64,000 nt of DNA, taken from positions 3,534,001-3,598,000 of the forward strand of contig OY992536.1 in the NCBI GenBank assembly GCA_963921195.1, read 5' to 3'. The DNA comes from Pegoplata infirma (taxonomy: Eukaryota; Arthropoda; Insecta; Diptera; Anthomyiidae). Under the pieces are notes generated by a model, which saw only the letters and a program-made list of their open reading frames with translations, made no database searches and was not told the DNA's origin. How positions within the stretch are numbered: position 1 is the first letter of the stretch; every line of letters starts with the position of its first letter. This document shows positions 10,243 to 20,315 of this stretch, in pieces. The translations under genes and the position numbers were made by a program.

Positions 10243-10668
10243 CGGTAGGTCGTCATCGGTGAGGGAGAGTTATTATTTTCATTTGTTGACGTTTCTGTAA
10301 TCGGTTTGTTTAAGACGATTGACTGATTGGGCCAAAGCGTCCGATCCTAGCGTTGGGGCTGCCAACAACCTCTAGGCAGGTGCGCCGTCTAAACGGCATT
10401 TAAACAGTTGAGCTTCAGTGACTAATTGGGATACTGTCTGCCACCTAATTACCTGAGACGCATTGGTGTTACCATGCCGGTCAGGCTACTCAAACTGTCG
10501 CCTTCTCACGTTAGCTATCGACAGACGGATGTCTGAGCGACATTTCCAGGGGATACTTGGTTTAAAACCGGAAGTGTGAGTTGCTTGGGAATTTCAACAA
10601 ATGAATCACTTCTGGCCATTCCCAAGTGAATGGCAATCAGAAAGCTTTCCACATCTGCGAAAGACCCC
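10243..10668. other. GC-richer island inside the foldback composite
   Basis: About 425 bp whose base composition stands out from the AT-rich surroundings, with no matching copy on the opposite arm. No frame or known RNA is recognised. It may be a fragment of a retrotransposon 5' region, but this is a guess. Confidence 0.3.
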
Positions 10669-10707
10669 AATCCCCCTTATTCAAATACATTTTGAATAAG
10701 GGGGATT
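10669..10707. repeat. Perfect 17-bp-stem hairpin
   Basis: AATCCCCCTTATTCAAA (10669-10685) and its exact complement (10691-10707) flank a 5-base loop. It marks the junction between the GC-richer island and the AT-rich inner foldback. Confidence 0.8.
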
Positions 10708-12492
10708 ATTTAAATACATATTCAAATACTTTTAATTTGACATTTTAAAAAATTTGGATTCATTAACCCATTGTGGCACAACACCTAATTTTATATTTGT
10801 AAACCTTAGTTTTTGGAGAAAATGTGTTACATTAAAAAATTATGCCTTATTAAGGCATGTACTTATACAACCATTTTAAGCTTAGATATTAAGCTTTTAT
10901 TGGACCTCCTAACCATTATAGAACCGGAGTTATTGACTGTTAACCATTGACTCCGCTTATATTTTAACACAAAAAAATCCCTACGCAGAAAAACTTTTAA
11001 GGCAAAGAAAATAACCTGCACAGAGGTCTGGTATACTTATTAAAATATGTTTTCCAATGTTTAAACGTTAATAACTCCGGTTCTATAAGGGTTAAATGGT
11101 CAAATGAAAGCTCAAATTGACCCTCCGATGACTGGTAATTTTTTTACCGTTCGATGACGTATAAGGTCCCCAGAGAACTAATAATTCAATAAAGCTTGTA
11201 TTGAGTTTTTTTTTGCAATCAAGTGTTCCAATATAACTAATATGGTTAAAAAAAACTCTCCAACAAAAAAAATATACTAACAAATTGTACAATATTATGT
11301 GCGGGAGTGCGACGAATAGTAGTAGATAACCATACTATTTGTTGCCGTTTTATGAAAAAAAATGCGTTGGACGCACTTGCACATTAGTTGGACATTAGTA
11401 AAAACTTGCTCCCGTTTTACTCACGCTGACACAAGATTGACTCTTACGACTTATTTTCGAATTATTTTAACTTCTTTAGTACACTCTTATTTCACACAAC
11501 GAGATAAAACGTCAACAAAATGCATAGTGCATGGGGGACCTTACACGTCATCCCCGTAGGTAATTTGTTTACCCGCGATTATGATAAAACAAGTGCAGGA
11601 ATCATGTTGAAATTTACTAAGCTGCTTTACAACATCAAACACATAAATGTCACTGAGTTTGGTCCTATGCCATCAAGCCGTCTTAAAATGCTGCACCTCC
11701 GAAAACCAAAAAGGTCCCTAGGGACCTTATCAGTCATCGGAGGGTTAAAGCTTAATATCTATGCTATAAGTCTAGTTATATAAATAAATACCTTAATAAT
11801 GCATAATTTTACAATTTTACGCATTTTCTTCAAAGGGTAAAAAATTTAAAATTTAGGTTTGTGCCACAATGGGTTAATGAATCCAATTTTTTTTAAATGT
11901 CAAATTAAAGGTATTCGAATAAGGCCATGTTCCCACTACAACAACTTACCATGGTAAGTTGAGATGATTTTGCAATTTTTCTTTATGCTAGTACAATTTG
12001 AGATGATTTTGTAAATCACTATGTGATTTTGTTCAAAGGAAAATCACATAGTGATTTTAAAATCACGCAAGTCTGTATACAGTATAAGGTTTCGAATGAA
12101 ATCAATCTTGGTCTGATCGGACTATTATTGGAGAAGATATCTTAAATTCGATATCCGAACTTTGGAGGCTCATAACTCGGGAACCAATTTTTTTTCTTTG
12201 TTGGACTCACATAAATCATCCCTATTTAAAAAAAAAAATCGGATTAATATCTGCCAACTAGACTTGTTCCCATATTTTGTTCAAATTCGACAAAAAAAAG
12301 GAGATGCCTACAATAGAAGTCGACATAACTCGCGAAACAGATCTCGCCGAAAAAAATCACCAAAATATTTTCGATTTGTAATCAAAAGATATATTTCTGG
12401 TAAAAATTTGGGAGTAATCCGAGCAATGCCAGCAATCTTAACTTAAGCCGAACCCTGTAAAATTTCTCGTCATCCTTTTATACAAAAATTAG

Positions 12493-12780
12493 TCATTTTG
12501 TGCACAAATGTCTCATATATTCTCTTAACCTCTCTGCCTCTATCAATGATCGTTTATCTCTCACATAAATTGAATTTAACGGAATAAATCTTTGCTTGCC
12601 GCGTATTGTCAACAAAGCAATGCTACTTTCATCCCCAAAAAATTCCAATAGATGAACATTTTCAATACAAAAATATTCACTGTGCTTTTTTTTTGTATTT
12701 TTGTCAGAAAAACAACTTTTATCATGTCCAAAAATAAATGCCCCTTCCCCACATTCCAATACTGCTTTTAATGATGGCAT
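12493..12780 (-). CDS. Candidate small protein (95 aa), function unknown
   Basis: The frame starts at ATG 12780 and ends at TGA 12493. Two things favour a real gene. On the - strand just upstream there is a good donor (CG|GTAAGTCGAC at 12894) and a pyrimidine-rich acceptor (TTCTGTTTTTAG, ending 12829), giving a 66-bp intron of normal fly size in the 5' leader, with the ATG 48 bp into the next exon. The composition also looks like a folded cytosolic protein (ECGEGAFIFGHDKS near the start, RLREYMRHLC at the end) rather than a translated AT repeat. No signal peptide, membrane segment or known domain is seen. It could be the N-terminal exon of a longer gene or a gene carried by a repeat. Not recognised. 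Confidence 0.4.
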   Translation of the reverse strand: MPSLKAVLECGEGAFIFGHDKSCFSDKNTKKKHSEYFCIENVHLLEFFGDESSIALLTIRGKQRFIPLNSIYVRDKRSLIEAERLREYMRHLCTK

Positions 12781-12828
12781 TTGTCATACAAATAAAAAAC
12801 ACAGAGAACAGAAAACACTAACAAAAAG

Positions 12829-12894
12829 CTAAAAACAGAAACTCAATGCAGATTTTCTTAAAAAAAAAAGAAAAACAAAATGACGTCGACTTAC
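12829..12894 (-). other. Possible 66-bp intron in the leader of the 95-aa gene
   Basis: The donor GTAAGTC starts at 12894 and the acceptor TTTTTAG ends at 12829 on the - strand. Length and pyrimidine tract are normal for flies. Splicing is inferred only. Confidence 0.35.
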
Positions 12895-12895
12895 C

Positions 12896-14116
12896 GTTTT
12901 TTATAACAATTTTCTTTTTTACGTTTTTACTTCGGTGGTTAAGCAAAAATCTTTAGCTTTAAATCGTTTGGATACAAAAAAAAAACGAGTTCTTACAACG
13001 CCCACCTCCACCTTAATTATTTTATAATTTATTTTATTTTTTTTTATTTAAAACAAATTTTATTGATTTATTTCTATTTCGTTATAGCCAGAGATCCTAA
13101 TTATGCTGCAATTTAAAAAAAAAATACGTTTTTGTACCAGACGACGCAACAAAACTTCGATTTTTCACAGAGTAGAAAAATTTTACACAAATGGAAAAGA
13201 CAATGCAAAGAACAAAAACGACGCGAATTTAATGGAAAAAGTTTGTTTGTAATAAACTGTATGCATTTAAAAAAAACTGAAATGTTTTGACACTTTTTCA
13301 GACTTCCTTGAAATGGGTTGATTTTAACACTTTTTGTGCAAAAAAATATTTTTCCAAATCAGAATAACTGGACTAAAGACGTCCAATATTAGCGAAAATT
13401 TTCAGAGAAATAAAATTTTTCAGCATTCCTTCCTCTTACCTCTTCGCCAGAAATTTCAATCACTAGAAATGATTATCAAAAAGAGATGAAACGAAAAAGT
13501 ATTGCCAACTATTCGAATAATTTTTTGCTGTTTTGTAACTGATGCCAACTTTTTTGACAAAAACCCGTTAAGAGATTAATCACAATTGGAGCTGGAAGTG
13601 GAAAAACGCGTCAAAAATCGAGCGATTAATTTCAATTAGGCGTCAAGCGGTTTTCTTTACATTAGGCTTGTTTTTTGCTGACTGCACCAAGAACAATAAA
13701 TCTTCCCTAATACCCTGTTCTCACTTACAGTTCAAAACCATTTTTAGCAACATTTTTCGTTTTATGCTTAAAAATCATTTTTATGACTCGTTTTACCATA
13801 CATTTTTTTGTTGTAATATGTCAAAATAAAAATGTTTTTAGCTCGTTTTAAAATTAAAACGATTTAAAACGAGCGGAATTACAGGGGTTCAATTGAGTAT
13901 TTTTGTATGTTCAGCGTTTTTAAAGCATTTTAGTAATATTGGCAACATTGTTTATTACTAAAATGTAAATAATACAAAAAAAAAATCGTGCAATTTTTAT
14001 TTTTAAACAATTCTTGAACATTATAAACAGTTATATGTATAATTAATGAATATAATTTTAATATTTTTATTTCGTGAAGCTATAGCGAGCGGATCCTTCA
14101 CTTCAAGAAAATGCGT
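12896..14116. other. Non-coding, with a stray copy of a transposon exon fragment
   Basis: Mostly AT-rich with no credible gene. At about 14072-14115 it carries TCGTGAAGCTATAGCG and GGATCCTTCACTTCAAGAA, the same exon-like text found inside the 1.3-kb TIR element that begins immediately afterwards. Confidence 0.45.
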
Positions 14117-15407
14117 ACACGCAAAAAAAAAATCTGTGTAAGATTGAGCAAACCTACTTGGTAAAACTTTTTTCATACCAAAAATTTTTTTTTAACAAAT
14201 TTTTGCTAAAATTATGCTTGTCGATGTTAAAGTAACATAATTCATTTTTTATGTAAAATAACCAAGTAGCTTGCACAATAACGCAAATTACTTGCACAAA
14301 AATTTATCGAAAGAAAACAACAACAAAAAAAAACAAATACAGACCGCCATATTCATTTTGTATTTTTGTGTGCGTGCTTCGCTTATTTTTTGTGTTATAA
14401 AACGTAAAAAGGAAATTGATAAATAAAATTTAAATAAATTAATAAATAAATATAAATAATTAGTTTTTTAAAAGATAAATAAATGTAAGATAAAAAAAGC
14501 TAAAGTTAATTTTGCTGTCATAACTTAAAACACCATTCATTAAGAAAAACCAATGGAGTCCCAGACGTATGTTTCGATGAATAACAAATCGAATGATAAA
14601 GTGAGTATACCCGCATTCCGAAGACACCAATAAGGTTTAATAGATTTTTAGTTAAAAATTAGTGTTTGGTAATAATTTTCTATTTTTACAGGGTACTGCT
14701 AAATAAATGTTTGAAGCTATGGGAATCCTTCACTACAATAAAGAGCGTGCGTAAGAGCCTTTAGTTAAAAAATTAAAACCTAAAAACCCAAAGCCAAGGG
14801 AGTCCAAAAACTGTGTTGATGAGTTACAAATGGAATGACAAAGTAAGTGTTCCTCCTTACCAAGAGACCAATGGGGTTTACCAATTTTTTAAATTAAAAA
14901 TTTATGATTTGTAATAATTTTCTATTTTTACAGGATGCTTTTAAATAAATTCGTGAAGCTATAGCGGATCCTTTACTTCAAGAAGAAGCGTAGGCAGCAG
15001 TCACTCGAGAAAATTGTACAAAAAGGGTCAGTTGGTCGGTGATAAATTAAATCCTACACAACATTTATTATATTAATATGGATTTATTCTGTGAAAATTT
15101 TAAATTCAACAAATATACAAATTTTTACAAAAATTTATTGAAAATTTATTTTAGCATAAATGTGGTAATTTTTATTTATTATTTTAATCATCTTTTCTAA
15201 TAATTTTGATATATTTCACCATATCTCTTTTGGTATATTTTACCAAGTTTTTACTTTAATAACATTAGCATTTTCTTCAAAATTTTTTACATAAGCGTTT
15301 TGGCTAAATTGCGAAAACTACTTCGTCGGTTGTAGTTTTAGCATATTTTTAGTAAAATTATGACAGCTTTTTGCTCACTCCGACACAGATTTTTTTTTTT
15401 TGCGTGT
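14117..15407 (+). mobile_element. 1.3-kb TIR DNA transposon, copy 1 (CACGC family)
   Basis: The ends are ACACGCAAAAAAA...ATCTGTGT and the inverted TTTTTTGCGTGT, with TGAGCAAA just inside. The interior holds two homologous modules, each laid out as exon piece, 91-bp intron, exon piece. The introns are 14601-14691 (GTGAGT...TTTTACAG) and 14843-14933 (GTAAGT...TTTTACAG). The first module opens ATGGAGTCCCAG and would encode MESQTYVSMNNKSNDK before a stop in the next exon. There is no long frame. It is non-autonomous and carries either a degraded transposase gene or captured host exons. Superfamily not established; TA duplications at copy 3 suggest Tc1/mariner-like. Confidence 0.75.
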
Positions 15408-15487
15408 GGTTAAAGAATACTTTTTTGACACCTGTCACTTATGTCGAGTCTTTATTAGTCTGTGACTCTACTGTCGAGTCTGTATTT

Positions 15488-15555
15488 AAGGTACCTACAG
15501 ACGAGGCAATATTATGTACAATATTCAATTATATTGATCGTGTGTGGGCATGGAC
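15488..15555 (+). repeat. Half of the GGTACCTACAGACGACGC foldback MITE
   Basis: AAGGTACCTACAGACGAGGC and the following AATATTATGTACAATATT text match one arm of the complete palindromic copies at about 26010-26320. The other arm is missing here. Confidence 0.6.
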
Positions 15556-15784
15556 GTATACAGGGGGTGGGCACAGGGGGCACGTGCCCCCCCCCCTTTC
15601 CGATTTGGACATTTTTAAAAGTTTATACACAAGCATTATACAAAAAAATTTCGTTTCCAAAAAATCATTAATACCGAAAAATCTGTTAAATATGATAAAA
15701 AAACACATAATTTTAGTTTTATCTAATAAAAATTATGCATTAGGATCATGAAAATTAATTTCTACAAAACAATTTTCAAACAAA

Positions 15785-16350
15785 AGGATAAGGGAAGTAT
15801 CTAAACTCTTATGAACCGATTTCCCTGAAACTTAAAAGACGATTTTAAATTTACACACTTTCATAAATAAAAATATTTAACGAAGCCAAATTTTTACAAG
15901 GTTGTGCCCCCGTTGGATAGGCATTAACAAAAATTTATTTTATATGGAAACACCATAGAGTTTCTTAGAAAGAAATGGCTGAAAAATCAGAAAAACTCGC
16001 CATTTTTTACCCATTTTTTTGAACCCCAAAATCCCCGATGTAGCCGATGAGCCGAGACACCACAACCTTAGAATTGTTTCTTTTATATTGGGGTTCTTCG
16101 TCATCTCTTTAAACACAGGTTTTTGTGGTCGTTTAAGAAGAATCTGAAATTGGAATTTTAAATTGGCGGATCCAACATGGCGACAAATATTTTTAAAAAA
16201 TAATCCGTTTTGCTTGAAACTTTTTATGCCCGAGTTTTTGGGGTCGCTAAATAAGAATCTGAAGTTAGATTTTTGAATGGCAGATTCTAATTTAGCAACC
16301 CAACCAACCGGTGCGTAAAGAATTTTGAGGGAATCTGTTATTAAAAAAAA
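15785..16350 (+). repeat. Copy of the AAGGGAAGTATCT repeat (R1 family)
   Basis: Shares AAGGGAAGTATCT, AACCGATTT and CCGAGACACC-type text with copies at about 50085, 52484-54573 and 62892. Copies end in inverted CAAGGGAAGTATCTCAAC, so it is a TIR element. Inner text (TTTCATAA, AAATATTTAA, TTTTTACAAG) is shared with about 54355-54395. A C/G-rich tract at about 15575-15598 lies just upstream. Confidence 0.55.
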
Positions 16351-16643
16351 AAAAATAATCGCCATTCAAATTTTTCTTAAGCGACTCCAAGATCCCGTGC
16401 ATGAAGAATTTTAAGCAAGTCTGTATTATTTTTAAAAAATTGGGCGCCATATTGGATCCGCCCTATTGAAATTTAATACCGCCACTCGGCATTCAAAACC
16501 AAATATTTTTAAGTAATTTCCAAAATTTTTAAGCCCATACCAATTTTGGAGAGAACGCTGTCCCGGTTGAGTAAGAAACCCTCAACAAATATTTGGAAAT
16601 CGGTTTCATGGAAAGATTTCGAGATTTTATAAATAAATCTGAT

Positions 16644-17706
16644 ACACTCAGAAAATTATTGCAGTTACTACATGACGGTCGTTTGTGTAGTAAGTAGTAG
16701 CTGTTGTTTTTAACTACAATTTCGGTCGTTTTTGTATGAAAAAATCTCAAACAACTTTTTTTTGTAGTAGTTTCAAAAAATAACTACAAAAAATATACTA
16801 CACTGTAGCAATAGTTGATTTATGTAGTTGTTTTTAGTTTTTTTCTAAAAACTCGTTTTTTTCTAGAAATTTTTATTGCAAACGAATGTGTCGAACGAGT
16901 TGGTCGTGCGGGATGCGGAAGGAATTATTTTTATACCAAATAAATAATATCTAAATAAATTAAATTACAATTTATTAAATTAAATTATAAAACAAAATAT
17001 GTTTTTGGAAAAATATTCTTGAGCGAAAGAAAATAAGTGGATAAATGAGATAACAAGTGTGTATAATATAGCGCTCACATAAGCGTGCGTAAAAACCAAT
17101 CGGAAAATACCAAAATAAAATGTATGCAGTTTATTGTTTTCTTATGAGCGTGCCATCTTTCTTTTCTTTGTATACACAACAGAACAGGTACATACATACT
17201 TTTTTGAAACATTGCAAATTAATTCTTTTTTTATAAATCAATTTTTTTATTCCAGACAAATTTTGATCAGTAGCGGTGATAATTTGAAATAAACTATTTA
17301 AAAAACAAAGGTAAATACAATTAATTTATTTTGTATAACATTTTATTAATATAATTTTTTTTCTTCTATAATTCCAGATAAATACACCAAAAATTTTTAA
17401 TTTCATGTCGAAATTCTATACAACCAACTGAAATGTATTGCTTTTTAAATAAATAAATAAATATCAATCACTTAAACGTTTAAGAATTTTTTTAAATAAA
17501 ATTTCAGTCAAGTGTACTAAAAACAACTGTATACCGTCTTTTGTAGTAGTTTTTACTACATTTTGTAGTTGAAAATCAATAGTTAAAAACAACAACATGT
17601 TCAGTTGTTTTTACCGTAATATGTAGTGGACGCCTTTTCAACAACAAAATGTAGTCAAAACAACTGTCTTTTGTAGTAGATTTTACCGACATACTTTTTT
17701 GAGTGT
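16644..17706. mobile_element. TIR element rich in TGTAGTAGTT motifs (ACACTCA family)
   Basis: Inverted ends ACACTCAGAAAA / TTTTTTGAGTGT, with many TAGTTGTTTTT/AACTACAAAA variants in both subterminal regions. It is flanked by 37-bp identical direct repeats (16600-16636 and 17709-17745), far longer than a normal target duplication. No coding sequence. A related copy starts at about 60210. Confidence 0.6.
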
Positions 17707-17744
17707 ATTCGGTTTCATGGAAAGATTTCGAGATTTTATAAATA

Positions 17745-18216
17745 ATAGTGCGTTTACAGTGGTTTTCTAATCTAGCTTAAAGTAGATTGTGGCTCCAATC
17801 TAGTTTCAATCTATTAGATTGCCCATACAAATTAATTTTTTTCAATCTAGTAGTTTAGACTCTAATCGGCAAACGCAATCTGGTAAAGTTAGATACAACT
17901 CTGTATTTCTATTATTTTCATTTTCCAACACTGAAAAACACCGACACAATGTCTGCCATTTTGATGACGCCGCAAAGTATGTTAATGCCGCCGACATTGT
18001 TAATTGTAAACGCCGTCACTGACCTTGTTAATCATACGGCGACTAATTACCGTCGCTGTCTTTTGACGCAGTCACACACATTTATTACCAACTTGTTATT
18101 TTAAATGCCAATCCTAATCTTCTCAAATGTAAAAAATGCCAATGTAAACGGTACAGATTACAAAGTAGATTAAAATCGCACTTTACTAGATTAGAATTCC
18201 AATGTAAACGCACTAT
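17745..18216. mobile_element. 472-bp MITE with AGTGCGTTTACA ends
   Basis: Inverted ends ATAGTGCGTTTACA / TGTAAACGCACTAT with matching subterminal text (CTAATCTAG, AAGTAGATT). The interior includes CAACACTGAAAAACACCGAC and ATTACCGTCGCTGTC. It is repeated at about 20139-24075, where other elements split it. No gene. Confidence 0.7.
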
Positions 18217-18260
18217 AAATCGGATATTCCAAGACATATAAAGACGAAATCGTGTTGTGT

Positions 18261-18278
18261 GGGGGGGGGGGGGGGGGG
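18261..18278 (+). repeat. Run of 18 G
   Basis: An uninterrupted 18-base G run in AT-rich DNA between two transposon copies. It could form G-quadruplex structure and is prone to sequencing error. Confidence 0.9.
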
Positions 18279-18343
18279 TGTTGGTTATGGGTGTAGTTAA
18301 AAACAAATATTAATAGGCGATAACGAAAACAATTTTGGGAATT

Positions 18344-19550
18344 GTTGGTAAAACATTTTTCATACCAAAAAAATTTTTTTAACAAATTTTTGCTAAAATT
18401 ATGCTTGTCGATGTTAAAGTAACATAATTCATTTTTTATGTAAAATAACCAAGTAGCTTGCACAATAACGCAAATTACTTGCACAAAAATTTTATCGAAA
18501 GAAAACAACAAAAAAAAAAACAAATACAGACCGTCATTTTCATTTTGTATTTTTGTGTGCGTTGTTCGTTTATTTTTTGTGTTATAAAAACGTAAAAAGG
18601 AAATTGATAAATAAAATAAAAATAAATAATTAGTTTTCTAAAAGATAAATAAATGTAAGATAAAAGAATGTTAAAGTTAATTTTTTAAGATAAACCAATG
18701 GAGTCCCAGACGTATGTTTCGATGAATAACAAATGAAATGATAAAGTGAGTATACCCGCATTCTGAAGACACCAATAAGGTTTAATAGATTTTTAGTTAA
18801 AAATTAGTGTTTGGTAATAATTTTCCATTTTTATAGGGTACTGCTAAATAAATTTTTGGAGCTATGGCGAATCCTTCACTACAATAAAGAGCGGGGACAC
18901 CAATCCTGCCTTTAGTTATAAAATTAAAACCTAAAAACCCAAAGCCAAGGGAGTCCAGACCTGTTTTGATGAGTTACAAATGGAATGACAAAGTAAGTGT
19001 TCCTCCTTACCAAGAGACCAATGGGGTTTACCAATTTTTTAAATTAAAAATTTATGTTTTGTAATAATTTTCTATTTTTACAGGATTTAAATAAATTCGT
19101 GAAGCTATAGCGGATCCTTTACTTCAAGAAGAAGCGTAGGCAGCAGTCACTCGAGAAAATTGTACAAAAAGGGTCAGTTGGTCGGTGGTAAATTAAATCC
19201 TACACAACATTTATTATATTAATATGGATTTATTCTGTGAAAATTTTAAATTCAACAAATATACAAATTTTTACAAAAATTTATTGAAAATTTATTTTAG
19301 CATAAATGTGGTAATTTTTATTTATTATTTTAATCATCTTTTCTAATAATTTTGATATATTTCACCATATCTCTTTTGGTATATTTTACCAAGTTTTTAC
19401 TTAAATAACATTAGCATTTTCTTCAAAATTTTTTACATAAGCGTTTTGGCTAAATTGCGAAAACTACTTCGTCGGTTGTAGTTTTAGTATATTTTTGGTA
19501 AAATTATGCCAGATTTTTGCTCACTCCGATACAGATTTTTTTTTGCGTGT
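18344..19550 (+). mobile_element. 1.3-kb TIR DNA transposon, copy 2 (left end lost)
   Basis: Starts inside the left terminus (TTGGTAAAACATTTTTCATACC) and ends with the intact TTTGCGTGT. Both exon-intron-exon modules are kept, with introns at 18746-18836 and 18993-19083, again 91 bp each. The first module is broken by an in-frame TGA in the first exon. Diverged from copy 1 by scattered substitutions and small deletions. Confidence 0.75.
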
Positions 19551-19551
19551 A

Positions 19552-19917
19552 GCAATGTGAAATGTCTCTTATAAAATTATTTAATGTGTTTGTTTCTTAT
19601 AAAATTATTTAATATTAGAAAAATAAATAAAAATAGGATCTGATCTGTAAATATATTTACACAGACACTTCGTTTATTCATGTTATGCACTCATAAGCCA
19701 TTCTCCAGTTTTCTGATGATACCAAACAAAATCCTTAAAAAAAACAAAAAAGTTTTAATATAGTATGAATACATAAAGCAATCAATGCATTTTTTTACTT
19801 ACCAAATATTTACAAATCAGATCATATTTTTATTTATTCTTATAATATTAAATATTTTTATAAAAAACCAAAACATAAAATAATTTTATAAGAGATAAAC
19901 ACGATTCACATTGCTAC
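19552..19917. mobile_element. 366-bp foldback MITE
   Basis: AGCAATGTGAA...CTCTTATAAAATTATTT at the left is mirrored by AAATAATTTTATAAGAG...TTCACATTGCT at the right. It abuts the end of the preceding 1.3-kb element. No gene. Confidence 0.55.
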
Positions 19918-20315
19918 CAACTCACTCGTCACTCGTTAATAATAAAAAAAAAAATTAACGAACAGGGTTGTTTTTTCTATTTTGATTTATCTATTGAATT
20001 CTGTATAAGCGTTGTAAAAAGTTGATTCAACTTTACTGATTATTCAATGATATCAACATTAATTTTTGTTGAATACGGCATTATTCTGTAAAACTTGATC
20101 TACAATGGGTTTACTAATTTTTCTACTAAGATATTTCTATGAGTGTAGAATTTGCATTTTTCAACACTGAAAAACACCGACACAAAGCCTGCCGTTTTGA
20201 TGACGCCGCCAAGTATTTTAATACCGCCGTCATTGTTATTTGTAAACGCCGTCACCACTGTTGCCAAGTTGGAGGTTTTCCCGCTAAATCTAGCGCTTTT
20301 TGTTTGGATTTAGCG

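Larger units (their letters stand above)
9958..12265. repeat. Large nested foldback composite
   Basis: Outer arms of about 190 bp are inverted copies: CCTCCAAAGTTCGGATATCG at about 10026 and its complement near 12150, extending through the CCAAGATTG...TTTCATTCGAAACC text on both sides. A second, inner inverted pair matches about 10720-10820 to 11840-11930 (sharing CATTAACCCATTGTGGCAC) and continues to about 10930 against 11735. A short hairpin lies at 10669-10707 and another at about 12015-12056 built on AAAATCACATAGTGATTT. The open frames inside (for example 9868-10248) run across arm boundaries and are not credible genes. This is probably one foldback element inserted into another. Confidence 0.6.

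Noticed and set aside
9868..10248. 126-aa frame on the + strand
   Set aside because: It crosses the edge of a foldback arm and the mirrored arm has no matching frame; no known motif and AT-driven composition.
11362..11783. Two overlapping frames of 65 and 87 aa
   Set aside because: They lie inside the nested inverted repeats and change with arm boundaries; no gene signals.
12162..12446. 94-aa frame rich in Arg and Ser
   Set aside because: It begins inside the outer foldback arm (shared with about 10015-10050), so its start is repeat sequence.
15371..15751. 126-aa frame
   Set aside because: It runs from the terminus of the 1.3-kb transposon through a MITE arm into unrelated DNA.
15562..15935. 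Possible hAT element between CAGGGGGTGGGCAC and GTGCCCCCGTTG
   Set aside because: The ends pair poorly and the flanking 8 bases do not match, so no boundaries could be supported.
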